This document shows positions 17,696 through 26,647 of a stretch of DNA of 64,000 nt, piece by piece; position 1 is the first letter of the stretch, and each line of letters opens with the position of its first letter. This stretch comes from an uncultured Tenacibaculum sp. Lineage in GTDB: Bacteria > Bacteroidota > Bacteroidia > Flavobacteriales > Flavobacteriaceae. The stretch covers positions 744,001 through 808,000 of the forward strand of contig NZ_CANMAX010000001.1 in the NCBI RefSeq assembly GCF_947495995.1. Direction: 5' to 3'. Made by a program: the position numbers and the translations under genes. A model generated the notes under the pieces. The model had not been told where the DNA came from and did not search any database. It saw nothing but the letters and a program-made list of their open reading frames with translations.

Positions 17696-18236
17696 AAAAC
17701 AAGATTTAAACACATTTAAGTTACCAAAAAATTTTAGAGGAAGAAATCCATTTATAGTTCAACTTTGGTGGATTGTTCAAAGCGTCCTTTTTAGAACTTC
17801 CCCACAGTTTTTATATGGATGGAGACGTTTTTTATTACGTTTGTTTGGAGCTAAAATTGGTAAGAATGTTATTATTCGACCAACAGTTAGAGTTACTTAT
17901 CCATGGAAATTAAACATTGGCGATTATTCATGGATTGGTGACGATGTTGTTCTATATAATTTAGGAAATATTATCATTGGGAATAATGTGGTTATCTCTC
18001 AAAAATCATATATCTGTACAGGATCTCATGACTATACCATTCCCTCCTTTCCTATTTACGCTAAAGAAATTAATATTGAAGATGAATGTTGGCTAGCTAC
18101 AGATGTTTTTGTTGCTCCTGGAATTACTATTGGTAAACAATCTGTTATTGGCTCTAGAAGTAGTGTATATAAAAATATTCCTGCAAATAAAATTTGCTAC
18201 GGAAACCCTTTAAAAATAGTAAAAGATAGAAATTAA
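17688..18236 (+). CDS. WcaF-type acetyltransferase
   Basis: 182 residues with left-handed beta-helix hexapeptide repeats (IGKNVIIRPTV, LNIGDYSWIGDDVVLYNLG, IIIGNNVVISQ). The catalytic His is in YICTGSHDY and the acceptor loop in DVFVAPGITIGKQSVIGSRSSV. The N-terminal part (PQFLYGWRRFLLRLFGAKIGKNV) matches the WcaF subgroup that acetylates colanic-acid-type sugars. It would O-acetylate a sugar, possibly the fucose, of the repeat unit. The acceptor is inferred. Confidence 0.85.
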   Translation: MHKKQDLNTFKLPKNFRGRNPFIVQLWWIVQSVLFRTSPQFLYGWRRFLLRLFGAKIGKNVIIRPTVRVTYPWKLNIGDYSWIGDDVVLYNLGNIIIGNNVVISQKSYICTGSHDYTIPSFPIYAKEINIEDECWLATDVFVAPGITIGKQSVIGSRSSVYKNIPANKICYGNPLKIVKDRN

Positions 18237-18253
18237 TTCTATAACCACTTTAC

Positions 18254-19426
18254 ATGATCAATAATCAATTAAACATAACTATAATTTCACCTTTCTTTTT
18301 TCCTGAGCCAATTTCTACTGGAAAATTTAATACTGAAATGGCTCTTGCTCTAAAAGAAAAAGGACATCATGTAAGAGTATTATGTTTTCATCCTTTTTAT
18401 CCGAGTTGGAAAATCAGTAGAAGTTCAGAACAAATTGATGGTATTGAAATAATCCGCGGAGGAAGTTTCCTTTGTCTTCCAAATAATGCTACTTTACGTA
18501 GAGTTATTTTAGAAACAAGTTTTTCACTTTTTATATTAAGAAACATTTTAAAATTAAGAAAAAACACAGATATTATTATTCCTGTTTTTCCTCCTAGTCT
18601 AGCTTTTTATATTACTCAGTTTTTCCTCAAAAAAAATACAAAAAAAGCTGGAATGGTTCATGATTTACAAGAAATATATGCAAATCAAAAAACAAGTATA
18701 ATAAGTAAAATAATTGCTAAATCTATTCATTTTGTAGAAAAAGGGTGTTACAAATCTTGTGATTCATTAATTTTCTTATCTCAGGAAATGAAAGATTTTG
18801 CTAAAGAGATTTATGATTTACCTGATTATAAATTAAAAGTTCAATATCCTTTTATCACAATTAATTCGGAAAATTTCACAAACGATCTAGAAATTATATT
18901 ACCTAACACACATAAACATATTGTATATTCTGGTGCATTAGGAGAAAAGCAAAATCCAAAAGGTTTATATAATTTATTTGATTTTTGCTCTGAACAACTT
19001 AATGGAGTTATGTTTCATATTTTTTCTCAAGGGAATCACTTCGAAGAACTAAAAGAAAAAAACAATAATAATAAGATTAAATTTCATGCTTTAGTTCCTA
19101 AAAAAAATATTGAAGAATTATATCGTAGAAGCGACATTCAAATTGTACCGCAACTAGCAGGTACATCTAAGGGTTCTCTTCCTTCTAAACTTCCAAATTT
19201 ATTAGTAAGTGGAGTTAACGTTGTTTGTATTACAGATGAAGGAAGTGAAATTGAACTTTTATTTAAAAAAAATAACTTTAAAACAATAGTTTCATCTTGG
19301 GATACTGAAAAAATTAAAGATATATTTGAAACATTACTAAAGGATGATTTTAATAAATCAGGTCAAATAGAAATAAGTAAAAAATTATTTCTTATTGATT
19401 CAATGATTGATAAAATATTAAACTAA
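18254..19426 (+). CDS. Glycosyltransferase family 4, WcaI-like
   Basis: 390 residues. The N-terminus is IISPFFFPEPISTGKFNTEMALALKEKGHHV, followed by VLCFHPFYPSWKI and IIPVFPPSLAFYITQFF, the pattern of WcaI/fucosyltransferase-like GT4 enzymes. The C-terminal donor domain has HIVYSGALGEKQNPKGLYNL and VPQLAGTSKGSLPSKLPNLL. It is likely a transferase for the repeat unit; the donor is not known. There is a 17-bp gap from the acetyltransferase gene. Confidence 0.8.
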   Translation: MINNQLNITIISPFFFPEPISTGKFNTEMALALKEKGHHVRVLCFHPFYPSWKISRSSEQIDGIEIIRGGSFLCLPNNATLRRVILETSFSLFILRNILKLRKNTDIIIPVFPPSLAFYITQFFLKKNTKKAGMVHDLQEIYANQKTSIISKIIAKSIHFVEKGCYKSCDSLIFLSQEMKDFAKEIYDLPDYKLKVQYPFITINSENFTNDLEIILPNTHKHIVYSGALGEKQNPKGLYNLFDFCSEQLNGVMFHIFSQGNHFEELKEKNNNNKIKFHALVPKKNIEELYRRSDIQIVPQLAGTSKGSLPSKLPNLLVSGVNVVCITDEGSEIELLFKKNNFKTIVSSWDTEKIKDIFETLLKDDFNKSGQIEISKKLFLIDSMIDKILN

Positions 19427-19432
19427 TTAAGA

Positions 19433-20788
19433 TTGATTTCAAAGCTGATTAAAAACACCTATATTTTACTTCTGATAGTAGATTTACTACTTATCAATAT
19501 AGTTGTATATTTTGTTTTTGAAAAAATTCATCAAAGCCTACAATTTAACGCTTACATTTCTGTTTTTTGGTGTGTTACTTCAATATTCACCAATTATTAT
19601 AAAGTTTACAGGTTCACAAATTTTTATAGGTTATTACGATTAACAGTAGTTCAGGCTTTATTTTTCACACTTGGTTTTTTTGCTTATTTCGGAATTTTTA
19701 AGGAGGGAGAAGTTGTTAATACACAATTTAAAACTTTAATAATCACCTTAGGATCTTTAGCTTTATTTAAACTTATTTCTTTTCTGATATTAAAAAAAAT
19801 AAGACAGTTTGGAAGTAATTTTAAAAAGGTAATTTTCTTTGAAAAGGATGATACCACAAAAAAAATGATCAAGCTTTTTCAAAATAGGGCTAGTCTAGGA
19901 TATTCTTTCTTAGGTTATTTTTCAAATAAAATAACTGATGATTCGAATTACTTAGGTAATGAAAGTGAACTATACGACTTTCTTAAGCTTAATGAAATTG
20001 ATGAAATATATGCTACTCTTTCAAATTTAAAGAAAGCACAAGTGAAAAAACTTACTAAGTATACCAGTTTACACAATATAACTTTAAAGTTAATTCCTGA
20101 TTCTAAAGAGTTTTATAGTAAAAGTAGAAATGTAGAGTTTTATGATGATACATTAAAAGTATTAAGTGTTAAAAAACTTCCTTTCGATTTAATTGAAAAT
20201 AGAATCATCAAACGTGTATTCGACATTCTCTTTTCTTCATTTGTTTGTTTGTTTATTATTTCTTGGTTGTATCCTGTATTATGGATTTTAATAAAGATTG
20301 AATCTAGAGGGCCTGCAATATTTAAACAAGAACGAGAAGGGTTTAATGGAAATGAATTTGTTTGTTATAAGTTCAGATCTATGTACATAAACAAACAAGC
20401 AAACAAGGTACACGCTATAAAAAATGATAGTAGGATTACTCCTATAGGTAAATTCATAAGAAAAACTAGTTTAGATGAAATCCCACAGTTTTTTAATGTT
20501 TTATTAGGAGATATGAGTGTAGTCGGACCTCGACCACATTTAGAAAGTTTAGCTCTTGAATATCAAAAAGATGTGGACAATTATTTAGAAAGACACGCAG
20601 TAAAACCAGGTATAACCGGTTTAGCACAAATTAGTGGCTATAGAGGTGAAATAAAAAAGAAATCAGATATTAAGAATAGAGTTCGCTTGGATATTTTTTA
20701 TATAGAAAACTGGTCGTTTATGTTAGATATAAAAATCGTTGTTAGTACTGTATTAAATGTTTTTAAAGGTGATGAAAATGCTTATTGA
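19433..20788 (+). CDS. Polyprenyl glycosylphosphotransferase (WcaJ/WbaP type)
   Basis: 451 residues. Four to five N-terminal membrane helices (residues 8-125) are followed by a CoA-binding-like domain and the C-terminal bacterial sugar transferase domain. The catalytic part begins RIIKRVFDILFSSFVC and includes FKQEREGFNGNEFVCYKFRSMY, GKFIRKTSLDEIPQFFNVL, SVVGPRPHL and VKPGITGLAQISG. It transfers the first sugar phosphate to undecaprenyl phosphate and so starts each repeat unit. The reading frame starts with TTG at 19433; no nearby ATG is better. Confidence 0.92.
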   Translation: MISKLIKNTYILLLIVDLLLINIVVYFVFEKIHQSLQFNAYISVFWCVTSIFTNYYKVYRFTNFYRLLRLTVVQALFFTLGFFAYFGIFKEGEVVNTQFKTLIITLGSLALFKLISFLILKKIRQFGSNFKKVIFFEKDDTTKKMIKLFQNRASLGYSFLGYFSNKITDDSNYLGNESELYDFLKLNEIDEIYATLSNLKKAQVKKLTKYTSLHNITLKLIPDSKEFYSKSRNVEFYDDTLKVLSVKKLPFDLIENRIIKRVFDILFSSFVCLFIISWLYPVLWILIKIESRGPAIFKQEREGFNGNEFVCYKFRSMYINKQANKVHAIKNDSRITPIGKFIRKTSLDEIPQFFNVLLGDMSVVGPRPHLESLALEYQKDVDNYLERHAVKPGITGLAQISGYRGEIKKKSDIKNRVRLDIFYIENWSFMLDIKIVVSTVLNVFKGDENAY

Positions 20789-21543
20789 TGAATAATAATA
20801 TCGAAATAACTGCTTGTATTGTATTATATAATGAGAATATCAATGATTTAGAAAACGCTGTTAATTCCTTTTTAAATATTTCTAATTTTACAAAACACCT
20901 TTTTTTAGTAGATAATTCACCTCAACTAAATATACCTCTATCGTTAAAAAACCATCCTGATATTACTTATATTTTTAACAATAAAAACTTAGGTTTTGCA
21001 AAGGCTCAAAATATTGTATCAGATAAAATAAAAAACTCAAAATATCATTTAGTTTTAAATCCAGATGTAACCTTTGAACCTAAAGTTATACAACATTTAG
21101 TTGAAAAATTAAAGAGTGAATCTAACCTAGCTATGATCACACCTAAAATTCAATTCCAAAATGGAAAACACCAATACAATGTAAGGAAGTATCCTACTTT
21201 TTTTGATTTAATTATTAGAAGGTTAAACATTTATAAAAGCAGGGTTTATGATCAAGAATATAGAAATAAAGACCTAGATAAACCATTCTTTCCTGAAGCT
21301 ATACATGGTTGTTTTATGTTATTTAAAACTAACGATTTTATAGCTTTAAATGGTTTTGATGAGCGTTACTTCTTATATATGGAAGACATTGATATTTGTA
21401 AAAAAATAGACCAGATCGGTAAGAAAAAGTTATACTATCCTAAGGTAAAAGTTTCACATGTTTTAAAACAAGAATCATCTAAAAATATCAAATTATTTCT
21501 TTACCATTTATCTTCAGCTTTTAAGTATTTCGTAAAGTGGTAA
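20788..21543 (+). CDS. Glycosyltransferase family 2 protein
   Basis: 251 residues with GT-A fold. The nucleotide-sugar motif is ITACIVLYNENINDLENAVNSF. The Asp-X-Asp equivalent is in YHLVLNPDVTFEP, and GCFMLFKTNDFIALNGFDERYFLYMEDIDICKKI is the acceptor/catalytic region of rhamnosyl-type GT2 enzymes. The ATG at 20788 overlaps the previous stop (TGATG); an upstream TTG is less likely. It is the last gene of the polysaccharide cluster. Confidence 0.85.
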   Translation: MNNNIEITACIVLYNENINDLENAVNSFLNISNFTKHLFLVDNSPQLNIPLSLKNHPDITYIFNNKNLGFAKAQNIVSDKIKNSKYHLVLNPDVTFEPKVIQHLVEKLKSESNLAMITPKIQFQNGKHQYNVRKYPTFFDLIIRRLNIYKSRVYDQEYRNKDLDKPFFPEAIHGCFMLFKTNDFIALNGFDERYFLYMEDIDICKKIDQIGKKKLYYPKVKVSHVLKQESSKNIKLFLYHLSSAFKYFVKW

Positions 21544-21547
21544 TACC

Positions 21548-21555
21548 TATATTTG
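21548..21555 (+). promoter_or_regulatory. -7 box for purD
   Basis: TATATTTG matches TAnnTTTG, lies 25 bp before the ATG at 21580 and just after the end of the polysaccharide cluster. Confidence 0.65.
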
Positions 21556-21579
21556 CAGCCAAATAACAACACAACACAC

Positions 21580-22851
21580 ATGAATATTTTAGTTTTAGGT
21601 TCTGGAGGTAGAGAACATGCATTTACTTACAAACTATCTCAAAGTAAAAAAGTTAATCAAGTTTTCGTAGCGCCTGGAAATGCAGGAACAGATAAAATTG
21701 CTAAAAACTTAAGCATTAATCCGACTGATTTTTCTGCCGTAAAAACAGCCGTTTTAGAACATGAAATTAACATGGTTGTTGTGGGTCCAGAAGCACCTTT
21801 AGTAGAAGGAGTTCACGATTTCTTTTTAGCGGATGATCAACTAAAAAACATTCCTGTAATCGGACCTAAAAAAGATGGTGCTTTATTAGAAGGAAGTAAA
21901 GATTTCTCTAAACAATTTATGGAGAAACACAATATTCCTACTGCAAAATATCAATCGTTTACTCAAGATTCTTTAGAAGATGGATATGCTTTTTTAGAAA
22001 CCTTAAATCCTCCTTTTGTTTTAAAAGCTGATGGTTTAGCTGCTGGAAAAGGAGTTTTAATTTTAGATAATATTGAAGAAGCTAAAACTGAGTTAAAAGA
22101 AATGTTAACCAATCAAAAATTTGGAGATGCTTCTGCTACGGTAGTTATCGAAGAATTCTTGAAAGGAATTGAACTTTCTGTTTTTGTACTTACCGATGGA
22201 AAAAGTTATAAAGTTTTACCTTCTGCTAAAGATTATAAAAGAATTGGTGAAGGAGATACTGGCTTAAATACCGGTGGAATGGGAGCAATTTCTCCTGTAC
22301 CTTTTGCTGATGCTGATTTTCTTACTAAAGTTGAAGATCGAATTATAAAACCAACTGTTGACGGTTTACAAAAAGATGGGATCGATTATAGAGGATTTAT
22401 ATTTATTGGTTTAATGAATGTTGCTGGTGATCCTTTTGTTATTGAGTACAATGTAAGAATGGGAGATCCTGAAACTGAAGTTGTTTTACCTAGAATCAAT
22501 TCTGATTTATTTGATTTATTTGAAGGAGTTGCCAATCAAAACTTACATGAGAAAACTTATGAAGTAACTTCACAAACTGCAACTACAGTAATGTTAGTCT
22601 CTGGTGGATATCCTGAAGCATACGAAAAAGGAAAAGTAATTTCTGGTTTCGAAGGAATTGAAGATTCTATCGTTTTTCATGCCGGAACTAAAATAGACGA
22701 TACAGAAGTAGTAACAAGCGGTGGAAGAGTTATGGCAATAACGTCTTTTGGAGACACTATTAAAGATGCTTTAGCTAAGTCTTATAAAAATATCGACAAG
22801 ATTTCATTTGATAAAATGAACTACAGAAAAGATATTGGATTCGATTTATAG
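21580..22851 (+). CDS. purD: Phosphoribosylamine-glycine ligase
   Basis: A 423-residue ATP-grasp enzyme of purine synthesis that makes GAR from phosphoribosylamine, glycine and ATP. The start MNILVLGSGGREHAFTYKL is the canonical N-terminus, so the nine-residue upstream extension possible from 21553 is rejected. That choice also leaves the -7 box in front of the gene. ATP-grasp segments include FVLKADGLAAGKGVLI, GMGAISPVPFAD and EYNVRMGDPETEVVLPR. The length is normal. Confidence 0.96.
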   Translation: MNILVLGSGGREHAFTYKLSQSKKVNQVFVAPGNAGTDKIAKNLSINPTDFSAVKTAVLEHEINMVVVGPEAPLVEGVHDFFLADDQLKNIPVIGPKKDGALLEGSKDFSKQFMEKHNIPTAKYQSFTQDSLEDGYAFLETLNPPFVLKADGLAAGKGVLILDNIEEAKTELKEMLTNQKFGDASATVVIEEFLKGIELSVFVLTDGKSYKVLPSAKDYKRIGEGDTGLNTGGMGAISPVPFADADFLTKVEDRIIKPTVDGLQKDGIDYRGFIFIGLMNVAGDPFVIEYNVRMGDPETEVVLPRINSDLFDLFEGVANQNLHEKTYEVTSQTATTVMLVSGGYPEAYEKGKVISGFEGIEDSIVFHAGTKIDDTEVVTSGGRVMAITSFGDTIKDALAKSYKNIDKISFDKMNYRKDIGFDL

Positions 22852-22878
22852 AAATTTTTAACCTGTAAAAAGTTATTG

Positions 22879-22962
22879 TACCAAAGGTGGGACTCGAACC
22901 CACACGCTCTAATGAGCATCGGATTTTGAATCCGACGTGTCTACCAATTCCACCACTTTGGC
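22879..22962 (-). tRNA. tRNA-Leu (anticodon CAA), intact copy at the left att site
   Basis: An 84-nt class II tRNA. Acceptor GCCAAAG pairs with CTTTGGT; the D-arm lies in GTGGAATTGGTAGACAC; the anticodon stem is TCGGA/TCCGA with loop TTCAAAA. A long variable arm is TGCTCATTAGAGCGT and the T-arm is GTGGGTTCGAGTCCCAC. CCA is not encoded. Nucleotides 1-39 are repeated at 54147-54185, so this gene is the integration site of the mobile element. Its 5' flank, and hence its promoter, comes from the element. Confidence 0.95.
22924..22962. repeat. Left attachment-site repeat (39 bp)
   Basis: It starts TTTTGAATCC and ends CCACTTTGGC, and is identical to 54147-54185. Within the tRNA it runs from nucleotide 1 to the last base of the anticodon loop, so the crossover probably occurred in the anticodon arm. 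Confidence 0.93.
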
Positions 22963-23061
22963 TAGTAGTATATAGTCGTAAAAATTAGATAACTTTCTGA
23001 ACTTAAACTAAAAAAGATAAAAATCTTAAATTGTCAGTTTTTACTATATTTTTACTTTTTT

Positions 23062-23069
23062 CAAATTTA
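23062..23069 (-). promoter_or_regulatory. Element-derived -7 box that could drive tRNA-Leu
   Basis: The minus strand reads TAAATTTG (TAnnTTTG), 100 bp upstream of the tRNA 5' end. It is the only perfect -7 match I see between the repressor gene and the tRNA. Read-through from the repressor transcript is the alternative source of transcription. Confidence 0.4.
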
Positions 23070-23070
23070 C

Positions 23071-23090
23071 AGGTACTTTTTAAGGTACTG
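23071..23090 (+). repeat. Tandem AGGTACT pair near the left end, candidate integrase arm site
   Basis: AGGTACTTTTTA followed by AGGTACTG, a 12-bp period. A matching pair with the same period lies at 54000-54024 near the other end. Both are on the same strand and 109-123 bp inside the att repeats. Confidence 0.4.
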
Positions 23091-23141
23091 TTTTGAGGAT
23101 TCAAATATATACATAAATCCTATATAAACACTAGAAAAAAT

Positions 23142-23855
23142 TTATCTTCTTCTACTTCTTTTTATATCCACTATGTTGTATATACCATTCAAATCTTGCA
23201 TATACACCTCTTGGTTTTCGTAATAGGGGTTTAGGCTATGTAGTATCAACTTTCCTGTCTCTACTTCGTGTTCTATGATTCTTTTTACTAGTATTCCTTC
23301 TGTTTTATGAACGACTATGAAATCCCATTTATTGATGTGTAATTTACTAGACCAATATTCTTTTCTTACTTCTCTACCTAAGAGTAAATCTCCTTCTAAA
23401 ATACTTTCTCTAGGATTATCACATTCCATACTATCTCCTACAACTTCAAAAGTTAAATAATTCCCTTTATATTCTCTGTCTACTTCCCACGGAATTTTTG
23501 GTAGTTCATCAATATATTCATCATCTTCCCATCCTGATAAAAATCCCGCTCTAGCTCTTTTGTTTATAAGCGGAACTAGTTTAAACCTTTCATATTCTAC
23601 CCAAATCGCGTCATTTTTTTCCGATTTCTTGTCTTGCTTTAACATCTTTCCTTCTCCTTTTAAAAGCCATAGGAAATTGATATCATCATAAATGTCGAGA
23701 ATTATTGAGATATAAGTATCGGAAACAGACCTTGTCAGTTTATTGGTATCTAGGAAACCTCTTTTTATTGACGTTGTATCATAAAAATCTTTCTTACTAA
23801 TTCCCTTGTAGTCAAGATAGTGTAATAGCCTATGTTTAAAAGTAGCGACATTCAT
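23142..23855 (-). CDS. Phage-type repressor with S24 (LexA-like) domain
   Basis: 237 residues. An N-terminal helix-turn-helix of phage-repressor type (residues about 1-65, KHRLLHYLDYKGISKKDFYDTT) is followed by a C-terminal LexA/S24 fold. The Ser-Lys dyad is in VVGDSMEC and ILVKRIIEHE. An Ala-Gly pair in RARAGFLSG is a plausible self-cleavage site, so induction by DNA damage through RecA is possible (inference). The gene diverges from the early operon, and the 108-bp gap holds two related 16-bp palindromes and two -7 boxes. This is the expected lysogeny switch. Confidence 0.88.
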   Translation of the reverse strand: MNVATFKHRLLHYLDYKGISKKDFYDTTSIKRGFLDTNKLTRSVSDTYISIILDIYDDINFLWLLKGEGKMLKQDKKSEKNDAIWVEYERFKLVPLINKRARAGFLSGWEDDEYIDELPKIPWEVDREYKGNYLTFEVVGDSMECDNPRESILEGDLLLGREVRKEYWSSKLHINKWDFIVVHKTEGILVKRIIEHEVETGKLILHSLNPYYENQEVYMQDLNGIYNIVDIKRSRRR

Positions 23856-23875
23856 CGTTTTTCGATTTGTTTTTA

Positions 23876-23891
23876 AACGACTTTTGTCGTT
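23876..23891. promoter_or_regulatory. Operator 1 of the lysogeny switch
   Basis: AACGACTTTTGTCGTT is a perfect 6-bp-arm palindrome. Its last base is the first base of the rightward -7 box, so bound repressor would block the early promoter. Confidence 0.7.
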
Positions 23892-23898
23892 ATATTTG
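23891..23898 (+). promoter_or_regulatory. Early rightward promoter -7 box
   Basis: TATATTTG, overlapping operator 1 by one base and 66 bp before the first early gene. Confidence 0.65.
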
Positions 23899-23912
23899 CA
23901 TCATAATTCTGT

Positions 23913-23920
23913 CAAATATA
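23913..23920 (-). promoter_or_regulatory. Repressor promoter -7 box
   Basis: The minus strand reads TATATTTG, 58 bp upstream of the repressor ATG. Its -33 region would coincide with operator 2. Confidence 0.65.
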
Positions 23921-23938
23921 CGATAAAATTTAATTTTT

Positions 23939-23954
23939 AACGACGTTTGACGTT
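23939..23954. promoter_or_regulatory. Operator 2 of the lysogeny switch
   Basis: AACGACGTTTGACGTT fits the same consensus AACGACNTTTGNCGTT as operator 1, with one mismatched arm pair. Centre-to-centre distance to operator 1 is 63 bp, six helical turns. Confidence 0.65.
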
Positions 23955-23963
23955 TTAATCGCT

Positions 23964-24218
23964 ATGAAAAAGAATAACTTAACATTAACAATGCAGCATT
24001 TTGGGCAGCTTTCTCCAGATGAGAGAGCCTTGTTTTTGTCGGTTATATCTAGTGAAAAAGTTGAAGTAAAAAAAGAAGAGAAAAAGAGAGTTAATAATCA
24101 TCCTTATAGTGAGGAATATTTTTATCAATTACTAAAAAAGAATCACAATCAAGAAGTGAGACAACGATTAAAAAAAATGAAAGAGAAGAAGAAAAAGGTT
24201 TACAGTACCACAGGATAA
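23964..24218 (+). CDS. Small basic early protein, unrecognised
   Basis: 84 residues, first gene under the rightward promoter. The N-terminal third (LTMQHFGQLSPDERALFLSVI) looks like a small helical domain. The rest is highly charged with a Lys-rich tail (KKMKEKKKKV). By position it could be an anti-repressor, an excision factor or a Cro-like protein, but no motif decides. A strong hairpin follows at 24239. Confidence 0.65.
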   Translation: MKKNNLTLTMQHFGQLSPDERALFLSVISSEKVEVKKEEKKRVNNHPYSEEYFYQLLKKNHNQEVRQRLKKMKEKKKKVYSTTG

Positions 24219-24238
24219 GTACTTCTTATCTAACAACA

Positions 24239-24270
24239 AGCAACCCACAATCGAATTGTGGGTTTGCTTA
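24239..24270 (+). terminator. Hairpin after the first early gene
   Basis: AAGCAACCCACAAT pairs with ATTGTGGGTTTGCTT, a 14-bp stem with one bulged base and a 3-nt loop. There is no long T-run behind it. It probably attenuates or terminates early transcription. Confidence 0.6.
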
Positions 24271-24365
24271 TCCAATTACAAGAGAATCTCCCCCGCAATT
24301 ACTAGTTATAACACATTAACTAATCATTACAATTTTATTGCTTGCCAAATAAAGAGCAAAAAAAA

Positions 24366-24389
24366 CCTAGTCTTCATGGGAGGACTAGG
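24366..24389 (+). promoter_or_regulatory. Hairpin and mini-ORF before the large early gene
   Basis: CCTAGTC pairs with GACTAGG around a 10-nt loop. Just downstream (24399) is an ATG with ten sense codons (MKKKKYTTRR) and a stop, then the ATG of the large early gene at 24456. A leader peptide or translational control element is possible. The 24219-24455 interval otherwise holds nothing I recognise. Confidence 0.3.
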
Positions 24390-24455
24390 AAAATTGCTAT
24401 GAAAAAGAAAAAATATACTACCCGTCGATAGTAAATTGTTTAATTACTCAAATCT

Positions 24456-26324
24456 ATGAAAAAAGAAGCGGAAAAACCTATAAAGAGTACAAATAATTTT
24501 ACCTCAATTGGTAATTATAATAGCCAAGTTAAAGAGTATTTGGCTAGTCATAAATTGGATATAGTTACCAGACAGACAGTTAAACTATTTCAGGACAATG
24601 CAAAACGAAACAAGCTAAATGACAAACAGTATAACAAAGCTGTTGAATCCTTTAATGAAACTCACGGATTGTTACTTACAAAAAGAGAAATTGCGCATAC
24701 GCAAAAAAAAGCAACGCCTTATCAATACATCAATTTTCCCTACCTAGATAAAGATGGGATGAAAAACGCAATGGATAAGTATCGTCAGTATGTACATAAC
24801 TACAACACTAAAGTTGCGAAAGCAAATAAGGAAATTGTTAAGTACAATAAAAGTGTTGTGTCTCCTCAAAACATATCTTCAAATGATTTAAAAAGAATTG
24901 AAGCTATAAAGAGTAACTCTGAAGGTTTACTTCCTTTTGAATATAATAAAGCTGTTGAACAGATTAACACGGAACTAAAAGCAACTATTTTACCTAAGAA
25001 ACGTACTCAAACAATTAAGTATGCTACTGAAATCGTTTTTAATGTGTTGGTAGGATTTTACATTGCGCAATTAAAAGAGCGCAATACCTATTTAAAAGCT
25101 GTTAATAGATCTACCAGCGTTTATAAAAATGCTTTACCTAAACTAAAGATAGACAACCGCAAATTAGCAACACATACCATTGCAGGAATACCAAGGCTAA
25201 GTTTTTGTAAGAAAACAGCACAAAATCATATTAAACGTTTACGAGAAGCAGGTGTATTAATTAACTATACCTATGTAAACCAAAACAAGCCAATTTCAGT
25301 GAATTTTAACCCTGAAATTGTTCAAGTTTTAGACGGAAATCCACCAAAGAAACAAATCACACAAAATGAATTAGTTAATATATCAAGTGGGAAAAAGTTA
25401 CCTCATAATAATGATACTACTAGAACTTTTATAAAAGAAAAAGAAATAAAAGACTATGAAAATTTCATAGTTGAGAATAATTCTTATTCTGAAACGGATG
25501 AGATTGTATGTCTTGCAGACAGCTACAAGAACACCACAGCGATAAATACTTTTAAGCAAACTGGGGCGCGAGAAAACAGAGAAACGATTCGCAAATTGTT
25601 ACCTGATTTTTTTAAAACCACGCCAAAATCTCAAGGAATAAATACGACACTCACACGAAATTTTCTTGCTCGTTTAGTGGATGATAGAGAACTGGCGCAA
25701 GACTTATCAAACGGAAAGTATAGTAGCTATACCGTGCTTCCTTATCATTATTTGCGCAAAGTTGCGCTATATACAAATGTTTCTTCAGAAGAATTTAGAG
25801 CAATTTTGATACAGGATTTTATCAAATCTTCTGCTAAGATTTGGAAACAACATACTGATGTTCACGCAGGAAGTTGGAAAAATGCTATTAATCAACTTAA
25901 TGAAGTATTGTTTAGTGGAATTACTCAAAAGGAAACACTCATCGAAAAGCTAAAAGAGTATCGATGGAAACTAGAGTTTGCTCGCAAATGGTTTAAAAAG
26001 CATCATCACAATGCATTATTTCCTTCATTATACTTCGATGTAAACCGCAAAACTTCTAATGGAGTTGGTTTTTTCGGACTGCATTCAGTTTGGCTTTCAC
26101 ACTTAAAATATCAAGATAAAAAAGCGCAACGGCAAAGGGTAAATAAGCGCAATGAAAATGCAAGGAAACGCAAAAAAAGTGCAAAACAGAAATTTGTTAA
26201 TGCTCTAACCGCTTATAAAAAAAAGAAATACACAGCAGAACAACTTTACAACTATGTAAAAGACAATTTACCACATGAGTTTTTAGAGCAGCTCATCGAG
26301 ATTATGAACAAGGAAAAGAATTAA
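24456..26324 (+). CDS. Large early protein with helix-turn-helix, possible replication protein
   Basis: 622 residues, soluble and very basic. A winged-helix-like segment lies near residues 245-275 (RLSFCKKTAQNHIKRLREAG, then VLINYTYV), the pattern seen in plasmid and phage replication proteins and transcription factors. The C-terminus is Lys/Arg-rich (NKRNENARKRKKSAKQK). There is no HUH or polymerase motif. As the largest early gene in the replication-gene position it may start element replication, but this is context only. Confidence 0.7.
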   Translation: MKKEAEKPIKSTNNFTSIGNYNSQVKEYLASHKLDIVTRQTVKLFQDNAKRNKLNDKQYNKAVESFNETHGLLLTKREIAHTQKKATPYQYINFPYLDKDGMKNAMDKYRQYVHNYNTKVAKANKEIVKYNKSVVSPQNISSNDLKRIEAIKSNSEGLLPFEYNKAVEQINTELKATILPKKRTQTIKYATEIVFNVLVGFYIAQLKERNTYLKAVNRSTSVYKNALPKLKIDNRKLATHTIAGIPRLSFCKKTAQNHIKRLREAGVLINYTYVNQNKPISVNFNPEIVQVLDGNPPKKQITQNELVNISSGKKLPHNNDTTRTFIKEKEIKDYENFIVENNSYSETDEIVCLADSYKNTTAINTFKQTGARENRETIRKLLPDFFKTTPKSQGINTTLTRNFLARLVDDRELAQDLSNGKYSSYTVLPYHYLRKVALYTNVSSEEFRAILIQDFIKSSAKIWKQHTDVHAGSWKNAINQLNEVLFSGITQKETLIEKLKEYRWKLEFARKWFKKHHHNALFPSLYFDVNRKTSNGVGFFGLHSVWLSHLKYQDKKAQRQRVNKRNENARKRKKSAKQKFVNALTAYKKKKYTAEQLYNYVKDNLPHEFLEQLIEIMNKEKN

Positions 26325-26333
26325 AATTAATAA

Positions 26334-26630
26334 ATGAAAGAAAATAGTAAATGTTCTTGCGGAGCAGGAAATAAAATTACCTGCCCGAATTGTAGCAAGA
26401 TAAAAATGGTCATCATGCTAAAAAATGGAAATTCAGAGTTAAAACTCAAAACTACCAATAATCGATATGCAAATCCTGTTTGGTATAGTCCTTTGAGTAA
26501 AAACCGAAAACCTATACAACTGATTATCGATAGTATGTATAAACGTTTTGAGAAATCAATTTATAAAGGAGTAACAAACAAAGTAATATTTTATAACAAT
26601 TCAACTAAAGAACTTATAACAAGTAAGTAA
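26334..26630 (+). CDS. Small protein with a four-cysteine zinc-ribbon-like knuckle
   Basis: 98 residues. The N-terminus holds CSCGAGNKITCPNC, that is C-x-C and C-x2-C pairs eight residues apart, which could bind one zinc. The rest is basic with a few beta-type segments. It starts 9 bp after the large early gene and is probably cotranscribed with it. The function is unknown. Confidence 0.65.
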   Translation: MKENSKCSCGAGNKITCPNCSKIKMVIMLKNGNSELKLKTTNNRYANPVWYSPLSKNRKPIQLIIDSMYKRFEKSIYKGVTNKVIFYNNSTKELITSK

Positions 26631-26647
26631 AGAATAATAAAATAGTG

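Noticed and set aside
21553..21579. Nine-residue N-terminal extension of PurD
   Set aside because: It has no family similarity and would start at the promoter -7 box itself.
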